Assembly (NCBI RefSeq): GCF_900543425.1
Contig: NZ_UQRQ01000018.1
Span: forward strand, 1 to 62,216
From: an uncultured Sanguibacteroides sp.
GTDB taxonomy: Bacteria; Bacteroidota; Bacteroidia; Bacteroidales; Marinifilaceae
Direction: 5' to 3'
Length of the DNA: 62,216 bases
Position numbers and translations under genes: made by a program. Positions 51,649 through 60,027 of the stretch are shown here, piece by piece (position 1 is the first letter of the stretch; every line of letters starts with the position of its first letter). The notes under the pieces were generated by a model, which ran no database searches, was not told where the DNA came from, and saw only the letters and a list, made by a program, of their open reading frames with translations.

Positions 51649-52254
51649 CTACTCCTTTCCTTTATTCAATAACCCGATATCCTCCATCATCTTTTGGTAA
51701 TACAAGGCTTTCTCTTCCACTGGTTTGGGATAGGCTCTCGAAGAAGAAGGCATCCGGTACAATCTTATCTCCCGACCCTGAAAATAAAATGCAGAAAATC
51801 CTCCTACCGGTGGTTGGTCCGTTCCCGTTAATGCTATCAAAGTATCCGTCGCTTTTTGTCCCGTGGTCACAATGGCCCTACACAACGAAAGCCTTTGCAA
51901 AATAACCTCCAAATCCACAGACTCCACCACTTCTAAAAATTTATCCGAAGCATTATCTTTATGGCGGATGACCTTCATGGCCGTATCGCTTAAAGCTATT
52001 CCTTTCTCCATTAAAAATGCCCGTATTTTCTCCTCCTGAAAGCGTTTCCCATCCTCCGTCAAAAAATAGTTTTTATCCCGAAAAAATACAATTCCCAGGA
52101 TTCTCCACATATCATTCTGAAAATTCGGGTAGTAAAAGTCCATGGACCAACGGGACCGGGGCGGGGGAAAACTCCCCAACATCAACAATCTCGCCCCCTC
52201 CGGTAAGAACGGCTCTAAAGGATGAATCTCTATTGCCTTATTATTATCAATCAT
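51649..52254 (-). CDS. MUG/uracil-DNA-glycosylase-fold protein
   Basis: A 201-residue member of the mismatch-specific uracil/thymine-DNA glycosylase superfamily. LLMLGSFPPPRSRWSMDFYY replaces the first UDG motif (GINPG-type), followed by NDMWRILGIVF. The C-terminal LYRMPSSSRAYPK is the second motif region (NPS/HPS-like). It excises U or damaged bases opposite G in related enzymes; substrate unproven here. It is the first gene of the run with pncB, HD hydrolase and flavin reductase, with its own -7 box. Confidence 0.8.
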   Translation of the reverse strand: MIDNNKAIEIHPLEPFLPEGARLLMLGSFPPPRSRWSMDFYYPNFQNDMWRILGIVFFRDKNYFLTEDGKRFQEEKIRAFLMEKGIALSDTAMKVIRHKDNASDKFLEVVESVDLEVILQRLSLCRAIVTTGQKATDTLIALTGTDQPPVGGFSAFYFQGREIRLYRMPSSSRAYPKPVEEKALYYQKMMEDIGLLNKGKE

Positions 52255-52286
52255 TTACACTTCAAAATATCTATATTTCCCAGATA

Positions 52287-52294
52287 CAAATGTA
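52287..52294 (-). promoter_or_regulatory. -7 box of the mug-pncB operon
   Basis: TACATTTG on the minus strand, 32 nt before the ATG at 52254. Confidence 0.55.
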
Positions 52295-52494
52295 CGAAAA
52301 AAATACGAACATCATACCACCGAAATCTCCGGTATTTATCCTTTCTTATTTTACATTTTTCGCCTCTTTTACTTTTATTATTTATTGGAAAACATAGACT
52401 GTATAAAAAAGAAAACCATAATTTCATTTAAAATGGCCACAATCCAGGAACAAAAAGAACACAGTTTAGATACATTTATTAAAAATAGATGATT
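52295..52494. other. Intergenic stretch, nothing identified
   Basis: AT-rich sequence between the divergent promoters of the mug operon and the FN3-like gene. No gene, repeat array or clear site found. Confidence 0.4.
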
Positions 52495-52502
52495 TAATTT
52501 TG
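52495..52502 (+). promoter_or_regulatory. -7 box of the FN3-like gene
   Basis: TAATTTTG, about 113 nt before the ATG at 52615. The predicted leader is about 105 nt and contains the ATAA repeat. A similar sequence word is found upstream of the gene at 27094. Confidence 0.5.
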
Positions 52503-52532
52503 TCAAAATAAAATATCATTATTCTTAATGAC

Positions 52533-52560
52533 ATAAATAAATAAATAAATAAATAAATAA
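52533..52560 (+). repeat. Tetranucleotide repeat (ATAA) x7
   Basis: Seven perfect tandem copies of ATAA, 28 bases, lying between the predicted transcription start and the start codon at 52615. Perfect short tandem repeats of this type can change copy number by slippage, which could alter leader folding or translation. They are not in a coding frame. Confidence 0.85.
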
Positions 52561-52614
52561 CAAGACGCTATTATTCCTTGCAATATCTAAATGTGTAACT
52601 AAAAAAGTAAAATC

Positions 52615-53088
52615 ATGAAAACATTAAAAATCTTTTTAACACTATGCGTGTTATCGATCAGTTCTTCTTTGTTTGCTTCAGAAGGATCTGTACTTCTAAG
52701 TCTTATACCACCTGTCAATGGTAAAAACGATGTCGTGATGACCCAAATTGAAAGCCGGGAAAATTCAGAATCCAGGTGGACAATACGTGCAAAAGTATCG
52801 GGCTTTATCGGGCTTTACCAAATTAACAATCTACCTGTAGGAAAAGAATTCCAATTCCGAGTTATTTTAATCTCCAAATACGGAGCGGGAGAACCTTCTT
52901 GGCCTGAAAAATTTTATAAAATTCTAGATCCTAAATGGGGATCACTAATCATAGACATTCGTTGTAATCCTCCTGCTATGCCCAAAACATTGAATTCAGC
53001 CAACACTAAGATAACCACAAACTATTCCAACATAAACGGTATATTGAACAAGAAAACCACAAAAGTTCCCCTTAGACCTAAAGAATAA
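52615..53088 (+). CDS. Small secreted protein, single FN3-like domain
   Basis: A 157-residue protein with a signal peptide (MKTLKIFLTLCVLSISSSLF, then ASEG). The middle resembles a fibronectin type III domain: RWTIRAKVSGFIGLYQINNL followed by PVGKEFQFRVILISKYGAGE and PSWPEKF, as in the F-G strand motif of FN3. The C-terminal 45 residues are polar and Asn/Lys/Thr-rich, probably disordered. It is the only gene between the two operons, AT-rich, with a long repeat-containing leader. Function unknown. Confidence 0.7.
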   Translation: MKTLKIFLTLCVLSISSSLFASEGSVLLSLIPPVNGKNDVVMTQIESRENSESRWTIRAKVSGFIGLYQINNLPVGKEFQFRVILISKYGAGEPSWPEKFYKILDPKWGSLIIDIRCNPPAMPKTLNSANTKITTNYSNINGILNKKTTKVPLRPKE

Positions 53089-53130
53089 ATAAAAATAATA
53101 CGATAAGAAATAGGAATAATAGGAAAATCG

Positions 53131-53173
53131 AAACAGTAGATTGAAACAAATGTAAGTTTTCAATCTACTGTTT
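53131..53173. terminator. Bidirectional terminator after the FN3-like gene
   Basis: A perfect 16-bp stem (53131-53146 with 53158-53173, outer AAACAG/CTGTTT), 11-nt loop. It also ends the convergent yjbQ transcript. Confidence 0.88.
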
Positions 53174-53196
53174 TTATTTCAAAAAAGACACGATCT

Positions 53197-53607
53197 CTAT
53201 GCGATTATTGTTGCAACAAGCCGTCGGTCTCCTCCATTCTCTCTAAATTCACAAAGGTATATCCCCTGCCAGATTCCTAAATTCAACTTTCCGCTCGTAA
53301 TCGGGATTGTAAGTGAAACACCGGTCATCACAGATTTGGCATGTGCCGGCATATCGTCATCCCCCTCCAATACATGACGATAATAGGGTTCCCTCTCTTT
53401 TATCAAACGATTGAATATTTGTTCCATATCTTCCCGAACATCCGGATCGGCATTTTCATTCAATGTCAGAGCCGCAGAAGTGTGTTTTATAAACAAATTC
53501 AATAAGCCAGTTTCCGGCAAAAGAGGCAAGCGACAAATAACTTCATCCGTGATCAGATGAATACCTCTCGTTTTTTCCCGAAGTTTAAACTCCATTTGTG
53601 TTACCAT
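53197..53607 (-). CDS. YjbQ/UPF0047 family protein
   Basis: A 136-residue protein with the full family pattern: LFIKHTSAALTLNENADPDV, LEGDDDMPAHAKSVMTGVSL and LGIWQGIYLCEFRENGGDRR. The E. coli and archaeal homologues have weak thiamine-phosphate synthase activity, and the true role is unsettled. The gene starts one base after the stop codon of the ArsC-like gene (TGA-A-ATG), so the two are coupled. Confidence 0.93.
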   Translation of the reverse strand: MVTQMEFKLREKTRGIHLITDEVICRLPLLPETGLLNLFIKHTSAALTLNENADPDVREDMEQIFNRLIKEREPYYRHVLEGDDDMPAHAKSVMTGVSLTIPITSGKLNLGIWQGIYLCEFRENGGDRRLVATIIA

Positions 53608-53608
53608 T

Positions 53609-53962
53609 TCAACCTATATTTTCCCAATCCTCCACACGAAAACCAACCCATACCCGATTTTCCCCTATTAACAAGGGGCGTTTTACCAGTTTTCCGTCAG
53701 AAGCCAAAAGTTTCAACTGCTCCTCTTCAGTCAACAGGGGTAATTTATCCTTTAATTGAAGAGCCCGGTATAATTGCCCGCTCGTATTAAAAAAACTCTT
53801 GACAGGCAATCCGCTCCGTCTTACCCACTCTTTCAATTCATCATATGCCGGATTATTCACCACGATATCTCTATCTTCATATAAAATATGATGTTGATCC
53901 AGCCATTTTTTAGCATTCCGACAGGTACTGCATTTGGGGTACTCTAAAAACAAACAGGTCAT
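53609..53962 (-). CDS. ArsC/Spx-family protein
   Basis: A 117-residue thioredoxin-fold protein with N-terminal CSTCRNAKKWL (Cys11 and Cys14 of the CxxC), HILYEDRDIVVNNP, VKSFFNTSGQLYRALQLKD and RPLLIGENRVWVGF. The pattern fits the arsenate reductase/Spx/YffB group. Glutaredoxin-coupled ArsC and regulatory Spx cannot be told apart here. No other arsenic gene is close. Coupled to yjbQ. Confidence 0.87.
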   Translation of the reverse strand: MTCLFLEYPKCSTCRNAKKWLDQHHILYEDRDIVVNNPAYDELKEWVRRSGLPVKSFFNTSGQLYRALQLKDKLPLLTEEEQLKLLASDGKLVKRPLLIGENRVWVGFRVEDWENIG

Positions 53963-54004
53963 GATACTTCCATTAATATATATACTTCCATTTTCGAACG
54001 CTTA

Positions 54005-54012
54005 CAAAAGTA
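54005..54012 (-). promoter_or_regulatory. -7 box of the arsC-like/yjbQ pair
   Basis: TACTTTTG on the minus strand, 42 nt before the ATG at 53962. Confidence 0.5.
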
Positions 54013-54352
54013 TACAAATATCACCGATTAAAAAAACGAGAAAAATAGAAAAGGCCGTCTTTACAAAAGATTTGCCATGCAACTATAACACTATAAATCA
54101 AAACATTACAACACTTTTTATCTTTTATGCCATACCTGTTTTTATCCAAAGTTTTCTAATTTATTCTAACGGGAAAAAAGGAAATTAATCTTTTTTAAAG
54201 AAAGAAGGCTAACCCTCTTTCCATCCCTCACGTATATGCCATAGAATTTCAATATTCTACTCCTTACGGATAGAGACTAGCATCACAAGAGGGGTATCGA
54301 ATGGGATAAATTCGTTAAACTAAACTACATAAAAAAATAAAAAAGAGACGCT
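54013..54352. other. Intergenic region, nothing identified
   Basis: About 340 bases between the divergent arsC-like and DUF4251 genes. It is AT-rich. A long-range ACCCTCTT/AAGAGGGGT complementarity (about 54211 and 54290) is visible but too distant to call a hairpin. I find no promoter for the DUF4251 gene. Confidence 0.4.
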
Positions 54353-54949
54353 ATGAAAAGATTACTTTTTTTATTGGCAATGGCTACATTCTTGTTTTAT
54401 GATTTCAGTCTTCAAGCACAAACTAAAACAAAACAAGAGATAAAAGCAGAGAGAAAAGCACACAGACAGGCGATGAGAGCACATAATAAAATGGTTCGCC
54501 AGTTACAAAATGAAATTGCTTATCAAAACGCATTACAAGCTCTAAAGAATAATAGTTGGGCATTACAGGCAAACACCTTGTATAATAACTATGGCATGCC
54601 GATATCTGTAACCAACAACACGAACTTTATAGCAATGGACCGTAATCGAGTTTCTTTACAATTAGCCTTCAACGGTTTCAATCCCGGTCCTAACGGACTC
54701 GGAGGAATCACGGTCACCGGCTGGCCTTCCAGTATACATGAAAGAATAGATAAAAAAGGGAATGTTACTTACACGTTCAATGTTATGGGAGCCGCTATTT
54801 TCGCACAAGTTACGGTACAACTTTCATACGGGAGTAACTACGCGACGGCAACAGTAACCGGTAACACGAACGGAAGACAATTGACCTTCTCTGGCATACT
54901 ACTACCTTACAGTCAATCTAATATTTTTGAAAGTGGGTTCAGTTTTTAA
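54353..54949 (+). CDS. DUF4251 domain protein
   Basis: A 198-residue exported protein. The signal peptide MKRLLFLLAMATFLFYDFSL precedes QAQTKTKQ. A Lys/Arg-rich helix (IKAERKAHRQAMRAHNKMVR) is followed by a beta-rich DUF4251 domain: ALQANTLYNNYGMPISVTNN, NFIAMDRNRVSLQLAFNG and VTGNTNGRQLTFSGILLPYS. Such proteins are common in Bacteroidales and of unknown function. Monocistronic. Confidence 0.85.
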   Translation: MKRLLFLLAMATFLFYDFSLQAQTKTKQEIKAERKAHRQAMRAHNKMVRQLQNEIAYQNALQALKNNSWALQANTLYNNYGMPISVTNNTNFIAMDRNRVSLQLAFNGFNPGPNGLGGITVTGWPSSIHERIDKKGNVTYTFNVMGAAIFAQVTVQLSYGSNYATATVTGNTNGRQLTFSGILLPYSQSNIFESGFSF

Positions 54950-55006
54950 GTGAAAACTTTTCAACACGACTCATTTAATATTCAATTACTCAATTTTCGC
55001 ACACGA

Positions 55007-55038
55007 AAAAACCGGGTTGGCATTAGCCACCCGGTTTT
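55007..55038. terminator. Bidirectional terminator between the DUF4251 gene and tnaA
   Basis: ACCGGGT with GGC (55011-55021) pairs with GCCACCCGGT (55026-55035) with one bulged T; A run before and T run after. Confidence 0.8.
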
Positions 55039-55059
55039 CATATTATACTCCTACAAAAA

Positions 55060-56439
55060 TTATTTAGCAGGTTCTAACTCGACCGTGAAATGACGCATAA
55101 TCGGGAACTCTTTGGTAATTACATAACCACGAGTAATAGATTCTCTTCGATCGTACACGTTTTTCAAAGCGGCAGCAATCACATCCATATGATTGTTGGT
55201 GTAAGTCCTACGCGGGATAGCCAAACGCAACAACTCTAATTTCGGATAACGGTTTTCACGGGTAACCGGATCACGGTCAGCCAAAATAGAACCGATCTCA
55301 ACACCACGGATACCGGCTTCCAAATACAACTCAACCCCTAACGTCTGAGCGATAAACTCTTCCTTGGGCACATGAGTTAAGATTTTCTTGGCATCAACGA
55401 AAATGGCATGTCCACCGGCAGGACGTTGATAAGGAATTCCGTATTCATCCAATTTAGCTCCCAAATACTCTACTTGTTTAATACGGGTCTCCAAATAATC
55501 AAATTCGGTACCCTCATCCAATCCCTGAGCCAATGCATTCATATCGCGTCCGGACATTCCGCCGTAAGTGATAAAGCCTTCATTCATGATACAGAACATC
55601 TGGCATCTTTTCCATAATTCTTCGCTTTTGAAAGCAACAAATCCACCCATATTCACGATAGCGTCTTTCTTGGACGACATGGTCATGATATCGGCATACG
55701 AGAACATCTCTTTAACAATCTCTTTGATGGTCTTATTCTCGTATCCTTTCTCACGGGTCTTAATAAAATAAGCGTTTTCCGCGAAACGAGCTGAATCAAT
55801 TTGCAAATTGACTCCATATTTCTTACATAAAGCGGCAACTTCCCGAATATTAGCCATAGAAACAGGTTGACCTCCTGCAGTATTATTAGTCACAGTCAAC
55901 ACTACTGCCGGAATTTTTTCTTTCGGGTATTTTTTCAAAACAGCTTCTAATTTAGCCGGATCCATATTTCCCTTGAACGGAATTTCCAATTGTGTATCCG
56001 CAGCTTCATCTATCGTACAATCGATAGCAAGAGCTTTACGGAATTCAATATGTCCTTTTGTCGTATCGAAATGGGAATTTCCGGGAAGTATATCCCCTTC
56101 TTTGATAATGGTAGAGTAAAGCACATTCTCGGCAGCACGTCCCTGGTGTGTAGGCAGGAAATAGTCAAAACCCAAAATGTTCTTAATTGCATTCTTCATG
56201 TTATAGTATGAACGAGCTCCGGCATAACTCTCGTCACCCAACATCAATTCTGACCATTGTTTATCGCTCATGGCTCCTGTACCGGAATCCGTCAACAAAT
56301 CGATAAACACATAGTCACTTTTCAGATTAAACAAGTTATACTTAGCTTCTTTAATCCACTGTTCACGCTCTTCACGCGTACTTTTACGGATGGTTTCCAC
56401 CATCTTAATTCTATACGATTCTGAAAATGGCAATTCCAT
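55060..56439 (-). CDS. tnaA: Tryptophanase
   Basis: PLP enzyme that splits L-tryptophan into indole, pyruvate and ammonia. The 459 residues match the family: ESYRIKMVETIRKSTREERE, DLLTDSGTGAMSDKQWSELM, FDYFLPTHQGRAAENVLYST, TVTNNTAGGQPVSMANIREV and the PLP-lysine motif IMTMSSKKDAIVNMGGFVAF (Lys257/258). A tyrosine phenol-lyase would be the nearest alternative; the overall sequence fits tryptophanase better. The 250-nt leader has no tnaC-like peptide with Trp. No tryptophan permease is adjacent. Indole production is expected. Confidence 0.94.
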   Translation of the reverse strand: MELPFSESYRIKMVETIRKSTREEREQWIKEAKYNLFNLKSDYVFIDLLTDSGTGAMSDKQWSELMLGDESYAGARSYYNMKNAIKNILGFDYFLPTHQGRAAENVLYSTIIKEGDILPGNSHFDTTKGHIEFRKALAIDCTIDEAADTQLEIPFKGNMDPAKLEAVLKKYPKEKIPAVVLTVTNNTAGGQPVSMANIREVAALCKKYGVNLQIDSARFAENAYFIKTREKGYENKTIKEIVKEMFSYADIMTMSSKKDAIVNMGGFVAFKSEELWKRCQMFCIMNEGFITYGGMSGRDMNALAQGLDEGTEFDYLETRIKQVEYLGAKLDEYGIPYQRPAGGHAIFVDAKKILTHVPKEEFIAQTLGVELYLEAGIRGVEIGSILADRDPVTRENRYPKLELLRLAIPRRTYTNNHMDVIAAALKNVYDRRESITRGYVITKEFPIMRHFTVELEPAK

Positions 56440-56655
56440 AATCCTAAAATTTAAATTGGTAAATACTATAAGTTATTTTAATTTGATTTTATTACAAGAT
56501 ATTCGAAAATCAACTGTCGTTTCGAATAAAATGAGAAAACGAGTGAAAAATTCACACATTTACAAGAAAGGTATCCCGTTTCTTGATATTTAAGAAAAGT
56601 TGATTGATTAATATGACGCTCCTCACTTTCATGTGGACAAAATTGAGAAAATAAA

Positions 56656-56686
56656 AAAAAAGATCAAAATAATTTTGATCTTTTTT
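56656..56686 (-). terminator. Terminator of the DEAD-box helicase gene
   Basis: Fourteen-base arms around GATCAAAA/TTTTGATC (56656-56669 with 56673-56686), flanked by A6/T6. It lies 7 nt after the helicase stop. Confidence 0.85.
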
Positions 56687-56692
56687 CCACAT

Positions 56693-57997
56693 CTACTTTT
56701 TCTTCCGGTGAGCCATTCGTTTCGCTTTCACGTTTCTACGATTGTCGTCCGCCGTATAACTGTTCTTTTGTTTCCGCGAGTGAAAAGCCCCTCCCCCCTG
56801 TGGTTTTCCGCGTTGATAAACGATATTATTGGTTTGTACCCGCTCTTCATCCAATAAAAGTTGGGATATTTCCAGACCTTCAGGCAAATCCGCCAATTCC
56901 ACCTTTTGTGCGATCAGTTCTTCTATATCGTCAAAACGTTCTTCCTCCTTCTCGGAAACAAAGCTAATCGCCGTTCCCGTTTTACCGGCACGGGCCGTTC
57001 GCCCGATACGATGTACATACTCTTCCGCGAGAGAAGGAATATCAAAATTTATAACATGTGTAATATCCTGTACGTCGATACCTCGTGCCGCCACATCGGA
57101 AGCTACCATAATCCGAGTTATTCCTTCTTTAAAAGCATTTAAGGCTTTTAACCGGGTATTCTGAGCCTTATTTGAATGAATAACACTTAATTCTTCTCTC
57201 CAGTAATCTGCCAAACGCTCCACGATACGATCCGCATTCTTTTTGGTTTCTGTAAATATCATAACCTTTTTAAAAACCTCTTTATCCGCTAATAACAGCT
57301 TCAACAAATTGATCTTTGTCATGATATTGGGCACGTCATACCGAATTTGTTCGACATGCTCTACCGGGGTAGCCTGCCGATCTACCTCCACCCTTACCGG
57401 ATCATACAAAAAATCACCTGCCAATGTATTCACCGCCTCCGAAAAGGTAGCGGAAAACAACAAAGTTTGGTGTTTCTCGGGAATAACCTCCAGAATACTT
57501 TTCAATTGCGGTAAAAAGCCCAAATCCATCAATCGGTCTGCCTCGTCAATAACAACCGTCTTGATCGATTTGGTCCGAATAATACCATTATAATAGATAT
57601 CCATAAATCGCCCGGGAGTTGCCACCAACAAATCCACACCTTCATACACCTTATCCTGTTGGGTACGAATATTCGTACCCCCGTATATTCCAATACAGCG
57701 TATGTCCATGTATTCTGCCAAAAGCTCTACGCTTTCACATACCTGTACCACCAATTCCCTGGTCGGAACGACAACTAAAGCCCGCGGATAGACATCCTGA
57801 GCGTAATGCAATTTCATCAATATCGGTATCAGGTAAGCCAAGGTCTTCCCTGTCCCTGTCTGTGCTATTCCGATCACATCTTTCCCGGAACGAACGACAG
57901 AAAACACCTCTTTTTGAATCGGTGTCGGTGTTTCAAAACCAGCCTCTTCCAAAGCCATCAATATCTGCTTACTTATATTTAATTCTTCAAAACCCAT
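56693..57997 (-). CDS. DEAD-box RNA helicase
   Basis: A 434-residue ATP-dependent RNA helicase. In order: the Q motif region FETPTPIQKEVF, Walker A GIAQTGTGKTLAYLIP, PTRELVVQV, TPGRFMD, VIDEADRLMDLGF (DEAD), LLFSATF (SAT), ARGIDVQDITHVINFD and VHRIGRTARAGKTG. The tail after 385 is basic (KGKPQGGGAFHSRKQK onward). It resembles the RhlE/DeaD group of Bacteroidetes. It has an 88-nt leader whose start coincides with a small palindrome. Confidence 0.94.
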   Translation of the reverse strand: MGFEELNISKQILMALEEAGFETPTPIQKEVFSVVRSGKDVIGIAQTGTGKTLAYLIPILMKLHYAQDVYPRALVVVPTRELVVQVCESVELLAEYMDIRCIGIYGGTNIRTQQDKVYEGVDLLVATPGRFMDIYYNGIIRTKSIKTVVIDEADRLMDLGFLPQLKSILEVIPEKHQTLLFSATFSEAVNTLAGDFLYDPVRVEVDRQATPVEHVEQIRYDVPNIMTKINLLKLLLADKEVFKKVMIFTETKKNADRIVERLADYWREELSVIHSNKAQNTRLKALNAFKEGITRIMVASDVAARGIDVQDITHVINFDIPSLAEEYVHRIGRTARAGKTGTAISFVSEKEEERFDDIEELIAQKVELADLPEGLEISQLLLDEERVQTNNIVYQRGKPQGGGAFHSRKQKNSYTADDNRRNVKAKRMAHRKKK

Positions 57998-58073
57998 GCT
58001 TCAAATTTAGAGTTACAATTTAGATTATCTTTCATAAAAGTCTCATCACAACTACCGGACTGTTTACCTTAAT

Positions 58074-58088
58074 ACTCAATAATTGAGT
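58074..58088. promoter_or_regulatory. Palindrome at the helicase transcription start
   Basis: ACTCAATAATTGAGT, 7-bp arms around one A, directly at the expected start point downstream of the -7 box at 58099-58092. It could be a repressor site or a 5' hairpin. Confidence 0.35.
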
Positions 58089-58091
58089 GTA

Positions 58092-58099
58092 CAAAGGTA
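58092..58099 (-). promoter_or_regulatory. -7 box of the DEAD-box helicase
   Basis: TACCTTTG on the minus strand, 95 nt before the ATG at 57997. Confidence 0.55.
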
Positions 58100-58390
58100 A
58101 AAAAAGCATCTCTCCTGAAAAATAAAAACCTCATTTAATTGTAAGAAAACTCTTTCGCTTCGTCATTTCATTTCTTAACTGACTACAAGTGAAGAAATCG
58201 GTCTCACGTACGAGTTCATACCATCTATCTTATTCGAAATCCTCAATAATAAACGAAACCACCCAAAAGCAATCAACATAAAATAATAATGAATCTAAAT
58301 ACAATAAATATATCCTCTCATTATAAAAGAGTTATCCAAATCCACGTTACAAATCTATTACGAATTAGAAGCGCAGAACAAAATATTTTA
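58100..58390. other. Intergenic stretch, nothing identified
   Basis: About 290 AT-rich bases between the divergent helicase and HTH-gene promoters. No gene or stable structure recognised. Confidence 0.4.
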
Positions 58391-58422
58391 TTTGCTTTTT
58401 TCAAAATAAAGTTCTACATTTA
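58391..58422 (+). promoter_or_regulatory. Promoter of the small HTH gene
   Basis: TTTG (58391-58394), 20 nt, TACATTTA (58415-58422). The -33 and spacing are ideal; the -7 box has A for the final G. Confidence 0.5.
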
Positions 58423-58453
58423 TTGCAGGTAATAACTCTAAAACTACTACGTT

Positions 58454-58699
58454 ATGACTTATACGATTACATTCAACGAATTAAGAAGAATTAAAGATAT
58501 GTTGCCTCACGGTAGCATGCAAAAAATTGCGGATGAATTGGGAATCAGTACCGATACCGTAAGAAACTATTTCGGAGGTGATAATTATGAAGAGGGCAGT
58601 TCTGCCGGTATTCATTTAGAACAAGGTCCAAACGGTGGAATTGTTGTTTTAGACGATACGACAATCCTTGAAAAAGCAAAAGAAATGCTGGAAGTGTAA
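58454..58699 (+). CDS. Small helix-turn-helix DNA-binding protein
   Basis: An 81-residue protein. MTYTITFNELRRIKDMLPHG leads into a helix-turn-helix, SMQKIADELGISTDTVRNYF. A Gly-rich acidic stretch (GGDNYEEGSSAGIHLEQGPN) and a final helix with TTILEKAKEMLEV follow. This form is common in Bacteroidetes as an uncharacterised DNA-binding protein. It is flanked by its own promoter and terminator, which suggests an abundant, independently controlled protein. Confidence 0.85.
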   Translation: MTYTITFNELRRIKDMLPHGSMQKIADELGISTDTVRNYFGGDNYEEGSSAGIHLEQGPNGGIVVLDDTTILEKAKEMLEV

Positions 58700-58711
58700 A
58701 CAAAGAAATTT

Positions 58712-58751
58712 AATACCGGGAAGCGATGAAAAAAGTTCCCGGTATTTTTTT
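58712..58751 (+). terminator. Terminator of the small HTH gene
   Basis: AATACCGGGAA (58712-58722), 13-nt loop, TTCCCGGTATT (58736-58746), then T run. Confidence 0.88.
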
Positions 58752-58765
58752 ATCCGTTTTTTAGC

Positions 58766-58773
58766 TACTTTTG
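58766..58773 (+). promoter_or_regulatory. -7 box of the rRNA methyltransferase gene
   Basis: TACTTTTG, 45 nt before the ATG at 58819. Confidence 0.55.
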
Positions 58774-58818
58774 CGCCGGAAACAAATCGCATCACTCAGG
58801 TGATAGACAAATAGAATT

Positions 58819-59997
58819 ATGAATAAAATAATATTAAAAGCCGGTAAAGAACGCTCTCTTTTCCGCTTGCATCCATGGATTTTCTCCGGAGCCATAGCTA
58901 AAATAACGAATGATCTTCAGGAAGGCGATGTGGTCGAAGTGTACAATCACGATCAGGAATTCATGTGTATCGGACATTACCAGATCGGAAGTATAGCTGT
59001 TCGGGTACTTAGCTTTGAACAAAGAGAGATCAATTACTCGTTTTGGAAAGAACGTATACAACAAGCATACAACACCAGGATAACCATCGGACTGGCTCAG
59101 GCTCCCGATAACAATGTATATCGTCTTATACACGGTGAAGGAGATGATCTCCCCGGTTTAATTGTTGATTTTTATGCCGGCGTTGCCGTTGTCCAATTCC
59201 ATTCGGTCGGCATGTATAAAGTCCGTCGGGAAATAGCCAAAGCCATCGTAGAGGTTATGGGAGATCAATTGTCGGCTATATACGATAAATCGGAGGGGAC
59301 TCTTCCTTTCAAAGCCGGATTAAATCCCCGTAACGAATATCTATACGGAGAATCCGAGAATTTCATTGCCATAGAGAACGGTCTAAAATTCAACGTTGAC
59401 TGGCTCGAAGGACAAAAAACCGGATTCTTTGTTGACCAAAGAGAGAACCGCAGTTTACTGGAAAAATACGCGAAAGGTAAAAATGTATTGAATATGTTTT
59501 GCTACACGGGAGGATTCTCGTTCTACGCTATGCGCGGAGGAGCCCGAACGGTACATTCCGTTGACGCTTCGGCCCGAGCCATCGAGCTCACCAACCGGAA
59601 TGTCGAGTTAAATTTCCCGGGTGATCCAAGGCATGAAGCTTTCGTGGAAGACGCCTTTAAATTCTTGGAAAAATCCGAACATAAATACGATCTCATCATC
59701 CTCGATCCTCCGGCCTTTGCCAAGCACCAGAACGTATTGGGAAACGCCATCCAAGGATACAAGAAACTGAATCGCAAAGGGATTGAAGTCGTAAAACCCG
59801 GTGGACTCATTTTTACCTTCTCCTGTTCCCAAGTGATGACCAAAGAGCTGTTCAGACAAACTGTTTTCACGGCAGCAGCCAACACGGGAAGAAAAGTGAA
59901 AATCTTACATCAATTGACACAACCTGCCGATCATCCGATCAACATCTACCATCCGGAAGGAGAGTATTTAAAAGGACTGGTTCTATACGTGGAATAA
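58819..59997 (+). CDS. rlmI: RlmI-type 23S rRNA (cytosine-5) methyltransferase
   Basis: A 392-residue SAM-dependent methyltransferase with an N-terminal PUA-like domain (ILKAGKERSLFRLHPWIFSG). The middle carries EGQKTGFFVDQRENRSLLEK and NMFCYTGGFSFYAMRGGART, the SAM-binding loop. The catalytic LDPPAFAKH and FTFSCSQVMTKELF segments follow. RlmI methylates C1962 of 23S rRNA in E. coli; RlmK/L relatives are close, so the base is not certain. Its 3' end faces glmM with a shared terminator. Confidence 0.9.
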   Translation: MNKIILKAGKERSLFRLHPWIFSGAIAKITNDLQEGDVVEVYNHDQEFMCIGHYQIGSIAVRVLSFEQREINYSFWKERIQQAYNTRITIGLAQAPDNNVYRLIHGEGDDLPGLIVDFYAGVAVVQFHSVGMYKVRREIAKAIVEVMGDQLSAIYDKSEGTLPFKAGLNPRNEYLYGESENFIAIENGLKFNVDWLEGQKTGFFVDQRENRSLLEKYAKGKNVLNMFCYTGGFSFYAMRGGARTVHSVDASARAIELTNRNVELNFPGDPRHEAFVEDAFKFLEKSEHKYDLIILDPPAFAKHQNVLGNAIQGYKKLNRKGIEVVKPGGLIFTFSCSQVMTKELFRQTVFTAAANTGRKVKILHQLTQPADHPINIYHPEGEYLKGLVLYVE

Positions 59998-60000
59998 TAA

Positions 60001-60027
60001 AAAAAATCGGCAAATGCCGATTTTTTT
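60001..60027. terminator. Bidirectional terminator between rlmI and glmM
   Basis: AAAAAATCGGC (60001-60011), loop AAAT, GCCGATTTTTT (60016-60026). Its right edge overlaps the glmM stop codon (60026-60028). Confidence 0.88.

Noticed and set aside
52533..52560. ATAA tract as a CRISPR or gene-associated direct repeat array
   Set aside because: There are no spacers between the units; it is a simple tandem microsatellite.
53934..54188. 84-codon plus-strand frame between the arsC-like and DUF4251 genes
   Set aside because: It overlaps the 5' end and promoter of the arsC-like gene on the other strand, with no recognisable motif.
56552..56632. 26-codon frame in the tnaA leader that could be a TnaC-type regulatory peptide
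   Set aside because: The peptide has no tryptophan and lacks the Trp/Pro pattern needed for TnaC-like stalling.
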